Below are positions 27,701 to 35,222 of a DNA stretch of 64,000 nt, in pieces. A program made the translations under genes and the position numbers. The stretch covers positions 4,319,152 through 4,383,151 of the forward strand of contig NC_088305.1 of assembly GCF_032854445.1 (NCBI RefSeq), written 5' to 3'. The DNA comes from Liolophura sinensis. Lineage: Eukaryota > Mollusca > Polyplacophora > Chitonida > Chitonidae. How positions within the stretch are numbered: position 1 is the first letter of the stretch; the number at the start of each line of letters is the position of its first letter. Below the pieces are notes generated by a model that was given only the letters and a program-made list of their open reading frames with translations, was not told where the DNA came from and ran no database searches.

Positions 27701-28572
27701 TTGTCATAAGAGGTGCTATATCTCTTCTTGTCAAGTAAAATAAATTATTCATTTATTACTGATAGGTATGTCAATTTTTGTTTTGTAATGAGACACCATT
27801 CCTCAGCGTAGCGGTGTCTCTGTGGGTCGACCGTGGTGGAGATGTGAAGATGTTTGAATACAACCATCTAAATTACAGGATATGAACACGACAAAACAAA
27901 AAGCGACAAGATTTAAATCTAAATAATGTTACATGCTAAATGACTCTATAATTTCTACAAAATTATTATCTTTAACCATACAGTCAGAAAAAAAGAAGGA
28001 AAAAATGCAAACAGTCTTCTAACCCACCGGATATTAAAGACCGGTGACTAATATTAAAGACTTAACAAATATTAAATGAAATATAAGCAGATACAAATAA
28101 CTCTAAATTATGAAACCGTTTAAGACGACTTCATGAAAAAAATATTACACTGTACATTTTAGGTACATTTATTGTTAAATATATTAGATATCTTCAATTA
28201 AAGAAAGCAAATATGGAAAAATTAAGTAAGCGACACAGGAAAGATCATTAAAACTATGTCCAAAATTATTCATACATATTTAGATTTTTGACGGAATAAA
28301 ACACAGAAATGTCCGAATTCTGTATGATGGGTTTTGTGGTCCTGTTAGGGCCTGGGCGGCATCACTCATGCTTTGTCATTCATCCCAAATGCCTTACTAA
28401 TGTTGCAGAATAATTTAACGAGGATAATAATCATCAATGCGAGCAGGTGTGCAGATATGCTTTTTGGTTTCCCGATGTACACCGGAGACATAATTAGTAT
28501 ATAATTTTGCGCTCGAAAGAATTACAAAATTTCGTACAGAATACGAGAGATATAAAGCGATTCTTACCTCAT
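3662..28572 (-). CDS. Secreted animal haem peroxidase, 14 coding exons, frameshifted in exon 12
   Basis: Exons in order: 28568-28572, 17420-17462, 16073-16241, 14970-15093, 14153-14361, 13276-13488, 11056-11086, 10848-10966, 10170-10271, 8591-8683, 7656-8370, 5769-5939, 4267-4372 and 3662-3725. All junctions agree in phase, giving about 720 codons, normal for a short secreted peroxidase without Ig or LRR domains (peroxinectin or chorion-peroxidase type). Seen: a signal peptide (MRAIHILVYLTLLSLQ), an N-terminal segment resembling a propeptide, the entry motif FRTIDGTCNN (about 150-160), distal His in GQFLAHD (H245), catalytic Arg and haem-linking Glu in GDDRVNE (R373, E376), proximal His in LRFGH (H477) and RGRDHG (560-565). 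The family oxidises halides or phenols with H2O2, outside the cell or in secretory compartments. Odd: the Asp that normally precedes the distal His and esterifies the haem is Ala244, and one extra base in exon 12 stops the frame at codon 651. The family call is certain; the exact subfamily and substrate are not. Confidence 0.93.
3833..3990 (+). mobile_element. SINE-A, 3' half
   Basis: GGGAAGGTCTGAGAGCAACC through TAAAACACCAATCA and a short AAAT tail, in the last peroxidase intron, beside exon 14. Confidence 0.88.
4267..4372 (-). CDS. Peroxidase exon 13
   Basis: Encodes EQINEIRKATLAKVLCNNVD then FVQIQPSVFTLASEFG, the conserved QLxEIRKxSLAxVxCxNxD...IQPxxF helix near the C-terminus. Acceptor CTTTGTTTCAG, donor GTAAGT. 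Confidence 0.93.
4890..5130 (+). mobile_element. SINE-B, 3' part
   Basis: GGTGTCATGTCTGGTGTCTTC, CTTCAGTGGCGGCAGCAC, GACTCCTCGTCGTCATATGA and ACGTAAAACCCC. SINE-B has a tRNA-like head and a distinctive 3' end found at six more places in this window. Confidence 0.82.
5601..5650 (-). pseudogene. Diverged partial copy of peroxidase exon 12 end
   Basis: About 50 bases match 5787-5838 (end of exon 12) with roughly 80% identity, and weaker similarity continues on the low-coordinate side. In the peroxidase direction it reads FQVPWEGDRFWHEN, the family motif with GDR in frame, without the extra base found in exon 12. The upstream half of the exon is missing, so it is a fragment unless it is spliced in some unseen way. 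Confidence 0.6.
5769..5939 (-). CDS. Peroxidase exon 12 with one-base insertion
   Basis: Encodes HPDDVDPWTGGVSE then HLAVGPLFQNIIAHQF, then VLRKGE and a TAG. The family continues G(D/E)RFWYEN, and RFWYENK follows in the next frame, so one extra A/T near 5812-5814 breaks the frame. The exon leaves in the phase required by exon 13 only if that base is discounted, so the insertion, not a misplaced boundary, causes the stop. Acceptor TTCTGTTTTCAG, donor GTATGT. Confidence 0.88.
6838..7290. repeat. Degenerate GTGTAAAGTG-type simple repeat
   Basis: A stretch of irregular GTGTAAA, AGTGTAGAGTG and related words in the intron between peroxidase exons 11 and 12. No fixed period. Confidence 0.7.
7656..8370 (-). 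CDS. Peroxidase exon 11: main catalytic exon
   Basis: A single 715-base exon covering about residues 370-608. It holds GDDRVNE (catalytic Arg; Glu that ester-links the haem), REHNRIA, YNEYLP, LRFGH with the proximal histidine, the calcium/haem-pocket segment LVDEKF...GRTPALTLRNLFF, and FNIQRGRDHG. It ends FKAVY. Acceptor CTCTTCAG, donor GTAAGA. Confidence 0.97.
8440..8516 (-). mobile_element. SINE-A-related fragment (variant body)
   Basis: GGTGGAGGAAACCGGAGTGC and AAACCACTGACCTTCGGCAG resemble a variant SINE body with a different middle; also seen at 17810 and 39830. Confidence 0.5.
8591..8683 (-). CDS. Peroxidase exon 10
   Basis: Encodes LLETSQMKNLPISTHPNAKA followed by AAQGFSFFLA, the LP...FxAGDxR approach segment; the split glycine codon joins to GDDRVNE of the next exon. 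Acceptor TTTGTTCAG, donor GTATGT. Confidence 0.9.
9890..10100. repeat. Intronic repeat, two tandem copies
   Basis: Copies contain GGCTGGTATACAAATGT and GTCTGGTATACTAATGTCTG followed by ACGC-TAGATT. A third copy is at 13030-13172 with GGCTGGTATAAGAATGTCTT. All lie just downstream of peroxidase exons 9 and 6. Confidence 0.6.
10170..10271 (-). CDS. Peroxidase exon 9
   Basis: Encodes NREVLNLASSFLDGGSIYG and then VDLNKLRRLRAFTG. This matches the family block REQxNxxTSxLDxSxVYG...LR. Acceptor ATGATTCAG, donor GTGAGC. Confidence 0.92.
10848..10966 (-). CDS. Peroxidase exon 8
   Basis: Acceptor TTTGTTTTCCAG, donor GTATGC; encodes PKGICSNMDIPPGDFFRKFG, then RRCLAFARSAEVTDFDCSG. The pattern CxxxxIPxGDxF...CxxFxRS is typical between the distal His and the REQxN block. 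It lies about 90 bases from the candidate microexon. Confidence 0.9.
11056..11086 (-). CDS. Peroxidase exon 7: candidate 31-nt microexon with Cys-Cys motif
   Basis: Something must fill the gap between HDLTDRAPGK and PKGICSNMDIPPG, where family members have a Cys-Cys pair. These 31 bases encode DNVSCCLFPTA when joined to both neighbours, and their length gives exactly the needed phase change (1 in, 2 out). The splice sites are weak: CCAG acceptor with little pyrimidine, donor GC|GTATGG. Confidence 0.55.
11297..11535 (-). mobile_element. SINE-A, near full-length
   Basis: TTGATTGCTGTTTAACGCCG to ACTCACAGCGAACGCATTGC and a degenerate head. It is the left arm of an inverted SINE pair in a peroxidase intron. 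Confidence 0.85.
11588..11772 (+). mobile_element. SINE-A, 3' part
   Basis: GTTCATGCTGGCTTCCTCTT through CACCAACCAAATAAATTAT; opposite orientation to the copy ending 50 bases away. Confidence 0.88.
12148..12452 (+). mobile_element. SINE-B subfamily 1
   Basis: GAGCGGTAGATCCAGG head, hairpin GAGGAAGTTGTAACTTCCTC, CGGTGAAAATCCATCCTG, end GTCGCCATATGACTGAAAAA and ACCTTAAACCCCACG with (CACT)n tail. It explains part of the spurious ORF at 11835-12308. Confidence 0.88.
12612..12893. repeat. 51-bp tandem repeat, 5.5 units, alternating types
   Basis: Units begin TTTCGGCCACATTTCC at 12612, 12663, 12714, 12765, 12816 and 12867. Alternate units carry CACATCACTGTGAGG or CTCCTCACTGTGCAG, so the true period is 102 bp. 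The period is a multiple of 3, which explains open frames on both strands. It lies in a peroxidase intron. Confidence 0.88.
13030..13172. repeat. Intronic repeat, third copy
   Basis: TTAGTTCTTTGGTAATTTG, CCTTGCGATTGTTGTCCCGG, GGCTGGTATAAGAATGTC align to 9960-10090. Confidence 0.6.
13276..13488 (-). CDS. Peroxidase exon 6: distal-histidine exon
   Basis: Encodes RRPLPNPREIS, then TNPESTVTFIFTLWGQ, FLAHDLTDRAPGK. PNPRxIS and WGQFLxHD are family signatures; H245 is the distal His that activates peroxide. In myeloperoxidase and most relatives the residue before it is Asp, ester-bound to the haem; here it is Ala. Acceptor CCCCGTGCCAG, donor GTGAGT. Confidence 0.94.
13683..13812 (-). mobile_element. 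SINE-A, truncated
   Basis: GCCGTACTCGAGTATATTTC to GTTGGCAGACCTTCCCACC; in the intron between peroxidase exons 5 and 6. Confidence 0.88.
14153..14361 (-). CDS. Peroxidase exon 5: entry to the catalytic domain
   Basis: Encodes CPFKLPTCSPAKPFRTIDG followed by TCNNPRRPYLGAAFTAFKR. The pattern (F/Y)RTxDGxCNN followed by a GAA/AxTxFxR block is the conserved beginning of animal haem peroxidase domains. Acceptor TTTGCCTGCAG, donor GTAAGT. Confidence 0.92.
14775..14888 (-). mobile_element. tRNA-like SINE head, other family
   Basis: Minus strand: TGACCTAGTGATTAACATG (A-box-like) and GCGAGTTCCATCCCGGC (B-box-like). No body match to SINE-A or SINE-B was seen. Confidence 0.5.
14970..15093 (-). CDS. Peroxidase exon 4: N-terminal pro-region
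   Basis: Acceptor CTTTTCGCAG, donor GTAAGT. The 124 bases encode VDRELEEYRDVDPNLF through INWIGRLA. The phases join to exons 3 (Q|DVDRE) and 5 (LAR|EKRLR). No conserved motif; assigned by phase, splice sites and position. Confidence 0.82.
16073..16241 (-). CDS. Peroxidase exon 3: N-terminal pro-region
   Basis: Acceptor CATTACAG, donor GTAGAG; 169 bases encode a basic, Arg/Ser-rich segment from VAGTYLSRYSG to GMLRNRFIQ. It lies upstream of the catalytic domain, where family members carry a poorly conserved propeptide. Confidence 0.85.
16566..16833 (-). mobile_element. SINE-A, full-length
   Basis: Complete copy from the TTTATTTATTTGATTGG tail to GCGCGTAACCAACTGAGCC and GGGCCC head. Flanks GCTGTGTTTTG and GCTATGTTCTG may be a diverged target duplication. 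Confidence 0.92.
17420..17462 (-). CDS. Peroxidase exon 2: signal-peptide core
   Basis: Acceptor TTTGTTTCAG and donor GTAAGA bound 43 bases encoding AIHILVYLTLLSLQ, the hydrophobic core of a secretion signal. It enters in phase 2 and leaves in phase 0, matching the next exon, which begins VAGTYLS, a plausible signal-peptidase site. Confidence 0.82.
17735..17845 (-). mobile_element. SINE-A-related, degenerate
   Basis: CTTGTTTAACACCATACTCA, then GTGGAGGAAACCGGAGCACC, directly beside the 24-bp array. Confidence 0.55.
17856..18146. repeat. 24-bp tandem repeat, about 12 units
   Basis: Unit built from GAAAGATAAGTGTATAATAT plus ACAG, nearly perfect, in peroxidase intron 1. It produces open frames in several phases that are not genes. 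Confidence 0.93.
18290..18575 (+). mobile_element. SINE-B subfamily 2
   Basis: GAGCAAGGAAACAGGATGG, TGCCAGTATAATGTGACTTG, CATGATACTTCAGTGACGGC, end TCTTCATATGACTGAAAAAA and GACGTTAAACCC. Confidence 0.88.
18806..18955 (+). mobile_element. SINE-A, 3' half
   Basis: GGGAAGGTCTGTCAGCAACC to CGTATAACACCAATCA and AAATAAAT tail; intron 1 of the peroxidase gene. Confidence 0.88.
20323..20342. repeat. (ACAG)n microsatellite
   Basis: Five ACAG units in peroxidase intron 1. Confidence 0.9.
20881..20990 (-). mobile_element. SINE-A, truncated
   Basis: AATTTATTTATTTGACTGCT, then ACTCAAGAATATTTCACTCA, fading after the GAAACCGAGCAGAG region. Confidence 0.75.
21055..21205 (-). mobile_element. SINE-A, truncated
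   Basis: (TTTA)n, ACTCAAGAATATTTCACTCA, CGGCGGCCAGCATTGTGGTG. A second truncated copy beside the previous one in the same orientation. Confidence 0.82.
22545..22735 (+). mobile_element. SINE-B subfamily 2, 3' part
   Basis: GGGGCGTCATGTCTGGTGTC, TTTCAGTGGCTGCAGCAC, CATCATATGACG, then truncated. Confidence 0.82.
23930..24695. repeat. About 51-bp tandem repeat, roughly 15 units
   Basis: Units contain GTTCCACCAAAACCAAGAG, TTGTGTATGTTCTCAAT and GGGAAATAC, with small indels (50-54 bp). It lies in peroxidase intron 1. The apparent ORFs here are by-products. Confidence 0.92.
24798..24908 (+). mobile_element. SINE-A with internal deletion
   Basis: A clean tRNA-like head (CTCCGTGGCTCAGTTGGTTA, GCGCGCTAGCGC) joins directly from CAATGCG to TAAAACACCAATCA and the tail; about 160 bases of body are missing. 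Confidence 0.88.
25345..25440 (+). mobile_element. Degenerate tRNA-like SINE head
   Basis: TAGCCTCGGCGGACAGGGTC and GGTCATAAGTTCGAATACAG (B box) in peroxidase intron 1. Confidence 0.4.
25928..26292 (-). mobile_element. SINE-B subfamily 1, full-length
   Basis: (GAGT)n tail, GCTTGGGGTTTAACGTCGTA, body, hairpin GAGGAAGTTACAACTTCCTC, and a tRNA-like head with GGTAGAGCGTCCGCTTCGGG on the minus strand. Confidence 0.92.
26438..26669 (+). mobile_element. SINE-A, nearly full-length
   Basis: GGGGCCTCCGTGGCTTAGTG to CATAAAACACCAATCAAAT, with a short internal deletion after ACGGATAGTC. Confidence 0.92.
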
Positions 28573-28690
28573 CTTGGAAGCCTGGAGTTTTATATGCTCT
28601 TAGCGAACCTGTAGGAAGCCTGTCTGTACTGAGCCGATACACTGCAGGCGTAGATAGTTAGCCAGATAAGCAAACCCTAAAATAACGTGT
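28568..28690 (-). CDS. Peroxidase exon 1: 5' UTR plus start codon
   Basis: The exon ends CCAAGATGAG with donor GTAAGA. Only ATG plus AG is coding, and joining AG to the first base of the exon at 17462 gives MRAIHILV..., a clear signal peptide. The start context has A at -3. Phase match, strong donor and sensible N-terminus together support the assignment despite the 11.1-kb intron. The upstream end (about 28690) is inferred from the TATA box, not seen. Confidence 0.72.
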
Positions 28691-28753
28691 AATAATCCGG
28701 ATAACAGTGGCTTTTATATCTCGTAGATAAAGATAGTTTTTGCGGCGAGATAA
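28652..28753. promoter_or_regulatory. Cluster of five GATA-factor motifs
   Basis: WGATAR motifs occur at 28652-28657, 28664-28669, 28725-28730, 28731-28736 and 28748-28753, flanking the TATA box. GATA factors drive blood-cell and gut genes in invertebrates, which would suit a haemocyte peroxidase; this is inferred from motifs alone. Confidence 0.35.
28711..28718 (-). promoter_or_regulatory. TATA box of the peroxidase gene
   Basis: GATATAAAAGCC on the minus strand, about 140 bases upstream of the ATG at 28572, predicting a start of transcription near 28685 and a 5' UTR of roughly 115 bases. No other TATA element upstream of the ATG is placed as well. Confidence 0.5.
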
Positions 28754-31700
28754 AAATAAGAAGGCATCTAGGAACTTTATAATTATCCCGGGATTCCCAT
28801 CAGTACCCGATTTGTCGACAACCGCGAAATATGAGGAACTAAAAGGATTGCCAACAATACCACAAAAATCACTAAGCTCTCAGCGTTTGTAGTTGCTTTT
28901 TTTATCCACCTGTCTTGATTTGTGATCCTTGGGTCCACTTAATTGAATCTAGTGCAAAACAAAGCTATCTTCCATGCTGTGAACTGCTCCATGGCTCTGG
29001 GCTATACAAGCAAATGTGCCTAATATTAGTTTGTGCAGTTTACGTTTTACCTTGTGTTGGTCGTAGGAGGCAATGAGCGCTGCACGACGACATGTCATCT
29101 CACACAACCACATCTTTTCTATCGAACACATTCATCAGACCGATGAGAAGAAGTATAATAGATGACAGGCTAAAGGGGTAGAGAGGGTAGCATGATGTAC
29201 ACTGGTACACTAGCGTGACATACTGCTCTGTAAGAGGGTTAATTCTCACTAGCCACGGCATGTTCACACCCTAATACCCACATTTCATTAAACGTGCAGG
29301 TGTACCGTCTAGATTTAAGCATACACATATCTGAATCCTCATCCTCAACCCGGCGACAGAGCTGTATAGTCATCTATGTTTGTTACACAAACATGGGGGT
29401 TTTGCGAACAGTTGCTATCGAAGAGCGACATACATCCCAGTATATGTTGGCGTGCGACTTGAAAATTTTCCACTACGAGTTTCAGATTTAATTCAGATGT
29501 CATGTCCTGAATATCAACAGCTTTCCCTGCATCATTGAAACTCATGACTGTATCTCATTTACATGTTACCAGTTTTGTTTGATATTTAATATATCACTAT
29601 TTGTTACATATTCATTTTACTCAGAACGAACTTTTACGTTTTCAGAATGATATCAACAATTATACTCACTTCAGGAAGACGACTCAAACCCCAACGATAT
29701 AGGAAGCTGGTAAAATTGCACGACGACTGTCACTAGGATTTGGGCCTTTACAAGTGCAAAGGAAAGAAAAGCAACAAACGTATGTCACAAAAAAAGGACA
29801 GCGCACCTGTGACAGTGCGGTAAATCTCATGGTTTTTCACATGGAAGGTTGCGATGATAGAGAGCTGAAGTATTCCACTGAAAAAAATTAATTGTAGATA
29901 TTGGAAGTTGGTCAGGATCTTGCCAAACGTCGGTGGTTTACAGAAGCACGCAGATTTTCTTCAACCTTAAAAGTTATCACCATCACATAAGTGAAATGTT
30001 CACGAGTATGGAGTTGAACAAGAATGAAGTAAATGCACTTAAATTTTGCCATGGAAGTCTTACTAATATTACTGTAATAAACATTTCTAATGTAAGTCAC
30101 AGAAGTACAATCCATGTACTATTACAATGTACGAGTTTCCATTCAGAGCACATCCTGCTGGCCTAGCGGTCAAGTGTGCGTAAAGCCCGTCGTAGACGAG
30201 AGCCAAATGCTCAACCATTAACCAGAGGAGGTCGTTGCCTCATTCAAAAAGTTAAACACAGTCGATGAACATTTGGCTTAGGCCTACAGATCATCGTGAA
30301 ACATATCATGCGACCAGTCTTATGACCCCACAAATGGCTTATGGCGGACACGGAGGGTGCGGTAGAGCGGTGATGTTTACTCCTAAGTTTATTGTGAAAA
30401 CAGCGACGTCGTCGTTTGCGAACTTCTTATCCACGAAAATGGGTGAATCCGTTAATACATGCATTATTTCGGACGCCATTTAGAACGATCCGCGGGAAAA
30501 AGTCACATGATTTATTAGCGCATTTCTATTGGTCCTTTTATCTATCTGGCTGAGCTCGTGACTTACGTTGCCCGCCCACGGTGAGTTTTTTTTTTCTCTC
30601 GCCTGTCTGATAATATCAAACAGGCTAGATACTTGGCTCACGGTCTCGCGTGCCGAAAATCTCACTCAGACTGATCGTACACGATAATTTAGTTACTTGT
30701 AGTCACTAGTTAAAGGATAAATTCTTTAAAGCACATATAGTCATTGTGCCCAGTGTTTTCTAAACCAGTTCCGAATACATCCACAGCAGTCTTAGACAGG
30801 AGGTTATCTAGAAACTTAGCGAAGTGAAGTGCGGTAGATTTTTTCAGATTTTGCCCGGATTTCGCCATCGGTAAACTTGATCGCCGTCATATCTAAAATT
30901 AGTGACAAAGACTTAAAAAAGAATCAAACAGAATCAAATCAAACAGAAAAAAATCAAATGTATTGCTATGGCAGATAATATGGCACATATACTATACAAC
31001 GTATTTTCCATAGTATATATAAGCAAGCGTTTTAACTTAATCCCTCACACTCATTGCCAAGAGGTAGATTCGAGTTTTTGGTCTAATCCAGAGGGTCTCA
31101 TCACTAACTGCTAGTATAAGCTTTCATCCATTATTGCATGAAACTTCACATTTTACTAGCTTGTGAGAAAGGTGGATATACTAGAAGAAGCACAATAAAT
31201 AGAAAAAAAATCATAGTCAAATCATGAAGGGCCTTAGAATTTGTAATATTCTATATTTGTGTATACGCTAGCACCGTGCATACTGTGTGGAGGCGAGAAG
31301 AGAGCTTTACTAGACACGCGATGCATATGTTTTGTTTAACATTTTGAAAGTTTGGGCGGGGTTGGGGAAGAGTGTCTACAGTCTACGTGAAATACTTAGC
31401 AACATCAGAATCGTATCAAGTGTAATGTTTGACTTAAGTATTTTGGTGAAATACTTATAAGAAAACTACAACGAATTAAGAGCTTTACTGAACTTCACAA
31501 AGTTCTATAAAACACAGGCCACTTTTTGTCTGTAAGATAAACTGTTCTGCGATTGTAAAATTCCCATCAACATTACGTCACCCGTAAGCAATCTTAATTA
31601 CACGCCATTTATTATTCTCCACTCTGTGTCAACTGTGTCTCTATTAATAAGGTTAACGGTATGCATCATACACCCTTAATTCTTTCTCCATCTATCTTAA

Positions 31701-33044
31701 CTTTCAAAAGAATTCGTGGAATGCAGGCAAATATACAGTGTCCACTTTCATGCCTTCGGAAGTGTAATATACGTGAATTTCAGATGCGTTATTCAAGGGA
31801 GTTACCTTCTAAACATGAAAAAATTGTCACCAAGTCTTAACATTTGCGTCACGTATACATCGACTGGCTGCTGTTAAGTATCAATCAAATTGACACCGCA
31901 TACGATGGAATATGTTTCAGGCATTGTAGACAAAAATACATAAAAGATTGACCTTTCAAACGTCTTCTATGGTTAAAGAAAAAACATAAGATTTTAACGT
32001 CTTATTATAGTTTCTTTTATTTCATTTATTTATTTGATTTGTCTCTATGTGCACGCCTTCTTCACTCAAAACTTGGTCACGCGTGGGGTCAAGTAGAAAG
32101 AAAGCTAATGAAGGGTCGAAAATAGGCAGATTACATATCTACAATGAAGTTTGAGTTGACACATTGAAGTTCTTTTGACCTATATGGTATGCCCCCATTG
32201 TCCTGCGAGTTGTGATTCATGGCTGCAAAATACAGTTTTAAACCACTGTGCTGCCTAAGGCCTTAAGGAAAGTAGTGGTCAGTTGTCCAGTGTCCAGTGG
32301 CACGTGTACTCTATCTATATAACGTCACATGGGCAACTTGACTACAGGTTATAGGTCAAGCTTATGCTCTGTTGAGTGGCGTCTGATCATCTGAGGAGAA
32401 AGAACAACATAGAGCACTAAGAACGTTTTCATTTCCTTCACGTCTTAGGGGGATAATTGAATATCTATCAGTCACAATGTATACAGGTGCATAACATTAT
32501 TTTACATATATATGTTGGTGTATATTTCCACGTGTGTCAATGTCACTGTCTTGCTTTGTATAAGCAAACCACACAACCGGTCTTTGTCTGTCTGTTTAGG
32601 GACATTCGCCCGTTACTCTGTGTCATACTTATTTATAGATGAGTTAAAAGGAAACTGTTCATTTGCGGTCGTTGGAGGTTTTAAAGAGAAATACGCATGC
32701 ACAGTTATTTACGTATAAAATCAGATGTGCATGCGTCGTGCGGAAAACGTTCAGGTGGTAGACAGCAGGGGAATTTATTTACCGAATTCATCGATGTTTT
32801 TCTGAAAACTAGAGCATGGTTATAAATAACATTATCGCAGTTAATATCTTAATGATAAATGATAGGGGGATTTTGTTCCTTTTTACAGAATGACACGGAA
32901 ATAAAGTGTTAATGATAGAGTGATGTTAATTTTAACAGAAAATCTGTATATATATTCTGTCATTTTTTATACAATATTCTGTCTTATTCAACCTCACATC
33001 CTGTTAGTCTAATATAATTTTTACGTCAAATTAATACAATATGC

Positions 33045-33150
33045 GTGTTACTTTTAACTGAATAATCTGCTGTAATAACAGAATACATTCTAGCATCACT
33101 TAAACACAAAGGTTTTTTGTTAAAAGTAACAGATTATTTTTTAGGCGCAT
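33045..33150. repeat. Dispersed AT-rich repeat, copy 1
   Basis: Shares ACAGAATACATTCTAGCATCACT with 36850-36970, flanked in both by AACAGATTATT/GACAGATTATT-type ends. Non-coding. Confidence 0.55.
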
Positions 33151-33572
33151 GTTTTCATCGATCATATATGACAATAAATCGGTATAACATTTTTATTTAC
33201 ATTGCTTTTAATTCTTATGAATATCATTCAAGCCACCGTCTTCCAAAAGCGAACTTTATATAGCATTTAACTGGTATCATTTGAACATTTAGCAAATGTG
33301 GAGAATTTAAACGAGAGAAACAGCTGACACTGTTTCCGTATTTATCTTTCTGTATCTCTCAAATGCTGTTGACAGAACACCAGATATATGACATCAAGCT
33401 GCGCACCATCCTGTTCAAGACGGTATCTGAGCACTATATCTCCAGGCGTATTCGAAATGCTCCAGGGTCTAAACTATTCTGGCAGCTACTATAAACCTGT
33501 TAACTGCAATGTAGTTCAAATGTAAAGGCGTGTATTTGATTTCTCTGGCATTGCACTGGTAAAAGATATTCT

Positions 33573-33730
33573 ACGGCCTTACGTGGGAAGGTCTGTCAGA
33601 AGCCTCCGGATGGTCGTGGGTTTTTTCCAGGCTCTGCCCGGTTTCCTCCCACCATAATACTTGCCGCCGTCATATAAGTGAAATATTTTTGCGTACGGCA
33701 TAAAACACCAATCAAAAAAATCAATACATA
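33573..33730 (+). mobile_element. SINE-A, 3' half
   Basis: TACGTGGGAAGGTCTGTCAG through GCATAAAACACCAATCA and an A-rich tail. Confidence 0.88.
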
Positions 33731-33839
33731 TATAAATTAGTTGACTTGCGTGTAAATACATGTACCTACGAGCATGCCAGGTTGAGAATATCTGGGAACA
33801 ATTGCACAATACAACTTACGCATTACCACGGACGGTATG

Positions 33840-33910
33840 CTATAACCTGGACTGGATTCGAACTCACGAATCCATTATTTTTATCATACATAGAGGATAA
33901 CTGAATCATG
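33840..33910 (-). mobile_element. tRNA-like SINE head remnant
   Basis: GAGTTCGAATCCAGTCCAGG on the minus strand is a perfect B box; the A box is degenerate. Confidence 0.45.
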
Positions 33911-34653
33911 CATGTTCACCATGACTGCAATGGATCGATAACGGGGAGATTTTAACGAATCTAATAAATTATAAAAATACAATTCCTTCATAGGAATGAT
34001 TTATTTCGTCTTCCAGCCTACATTCTCCATCCCATCCCCCACCACCCTAGATCTGACTTCCTGGTTCTTTATTTGAAATGTTATTTTGGCATAGGTGGGT
34101 TGGAAATTCACGAATTAGTGAATTTTGATGCCCGCTGTGTTATTCTGACGTCACGGTAATGCATGTAATGAGGTGTGGCTTGTCCAGGGTGATGTATAAG
34201 GTGGTTTGATTTATAGCCACATACAATCCTGTGTGTACCGTAGATATCTCCATTATTCGCACGTCAATCGCTAGAAACAGTCTGATATTACTGTTTCTTC
34301 AAGGACAACTTAAAGACAAATTACCTTTTATTAAAATAATAATGGAAGGAAATATCTATAAAAATCTCTATTATTATTGGCATTTGACGAATATAAAGTT
34401 TGATTGGTCAATTTCTTTATGATTGACATCGAGCTGGTATGCAATGTGCAGCGGTCAGGTGAAGGGAAGAAACCGGGAAGAGCCTTAATGGAACCGCAAC
34501 ACTTCACGCGTAAGACCCGACATCCTACTCGAACCGCAGCAACCCACGACGTCTATTATTGGCAACCGACCCTAGCCAATGGGGAAAAGGTACACAAAGA
34601 AAAGTTTCTTATTTCTCATTTATATGTGCATACATAGATGAATTTGTATATAT

Positions 34654-34802
34654 TTATTCAACAGCTTACGACATATAGGGGGTTTTAATTTAGTTCCCCA
34701 AAAAAATCAACATTTAACATAAGTATTTCACAATGTATCTCATTACGGTATGGCGTAAAAATAAACGGACGGGAATAAAACCCCGAAGGGCTTGTTGAAT
34801 AA
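34654..34802. mobile_element. 149-bp inverted-repeat element
   Basis: TTATTCAACA at 34654 pairs with TGTTGAATAA at 34793, and inner GGGGTTTTAATTTAGTTCCC pairs loosely with GGGAATAAAACCCC. Possible MITE. Confidence 0.4.
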
Positions 34803-34964
34803 TTCCTCAATGGACGCCATTTCATCTATTAGTGTTCATGATCAGTTTGTTTTCTTTAGTTTTTGACAGTTGTTTTACGCCGGACTGCGATGGCGTCCAG
34901 AAGTATGGCATACATTTTTACGTTGATGTCTAATTAGTTATCAATAATTATTAAAATTATAATT

Positions 34965-35060
34965 ATTTATTTATCAATAATAAACTATTATGAATAATAA
35001 ACGATTATCGATAATAAATGATTACTAAAACAATACGACTATCAGTAATAAACGAGTATT
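34965..35060. repeat. AATAATAAA-rich short imperfect repeat
   Basis: TCAATAATAAAC, GAATAATAAACGATTATC and similar words repeat about every 20 bases. Confidence 0.6.
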
Positions 35061-35099
35061 ATTTTGGCATTCATATGGTAACGATTTTTGGTATTATTT

Positions 35100-35222
35100 C
35101 TGTATTTATGGGATTGGTCTTTCACGCCGTAGGCTTACTCAAGAACATTTCACTCATACGACGACGGCCAGTGTTATTGTGTGAGGAATGAGGGCAGAGC
35201 CTGGTGGAAACTCACGACCTAA
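35100..35222 (-). mobile_element. SINE-A, truncated
   Basis: GGATTGGTCTTTCACGCCGT, then ACTCAAGAACATTTCACTCA, to CTCACGACC. Confidence 0.82.

Larger units (their letters stand above)
17463..28567 (-). other. Peroxidase intron 1 (11.1 kb)
   Basis: Bounded by donor GTAAGA at 28567 and acceptor TTTGTTTCAG at 17463. Contents are SINE-A and SINE-B copies, the 24-bp and 51-bp tandem arrays and unremarkable AT-rich sequence; no nested gene recognised. Confidence 0.7.

Noticed and set aside
29345-29545. 66-codon minus-strand frame (MSFNDAGKAVDIQDM...)
   Set aside because: Looks protein-like but has no recognised family, splice partner or promoter support.
30265-30483. 72-codon plus-strand frame in a relatively GC-rich patch
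   Set aside because: No domain similarity and no splice or start context beyond the ATG.
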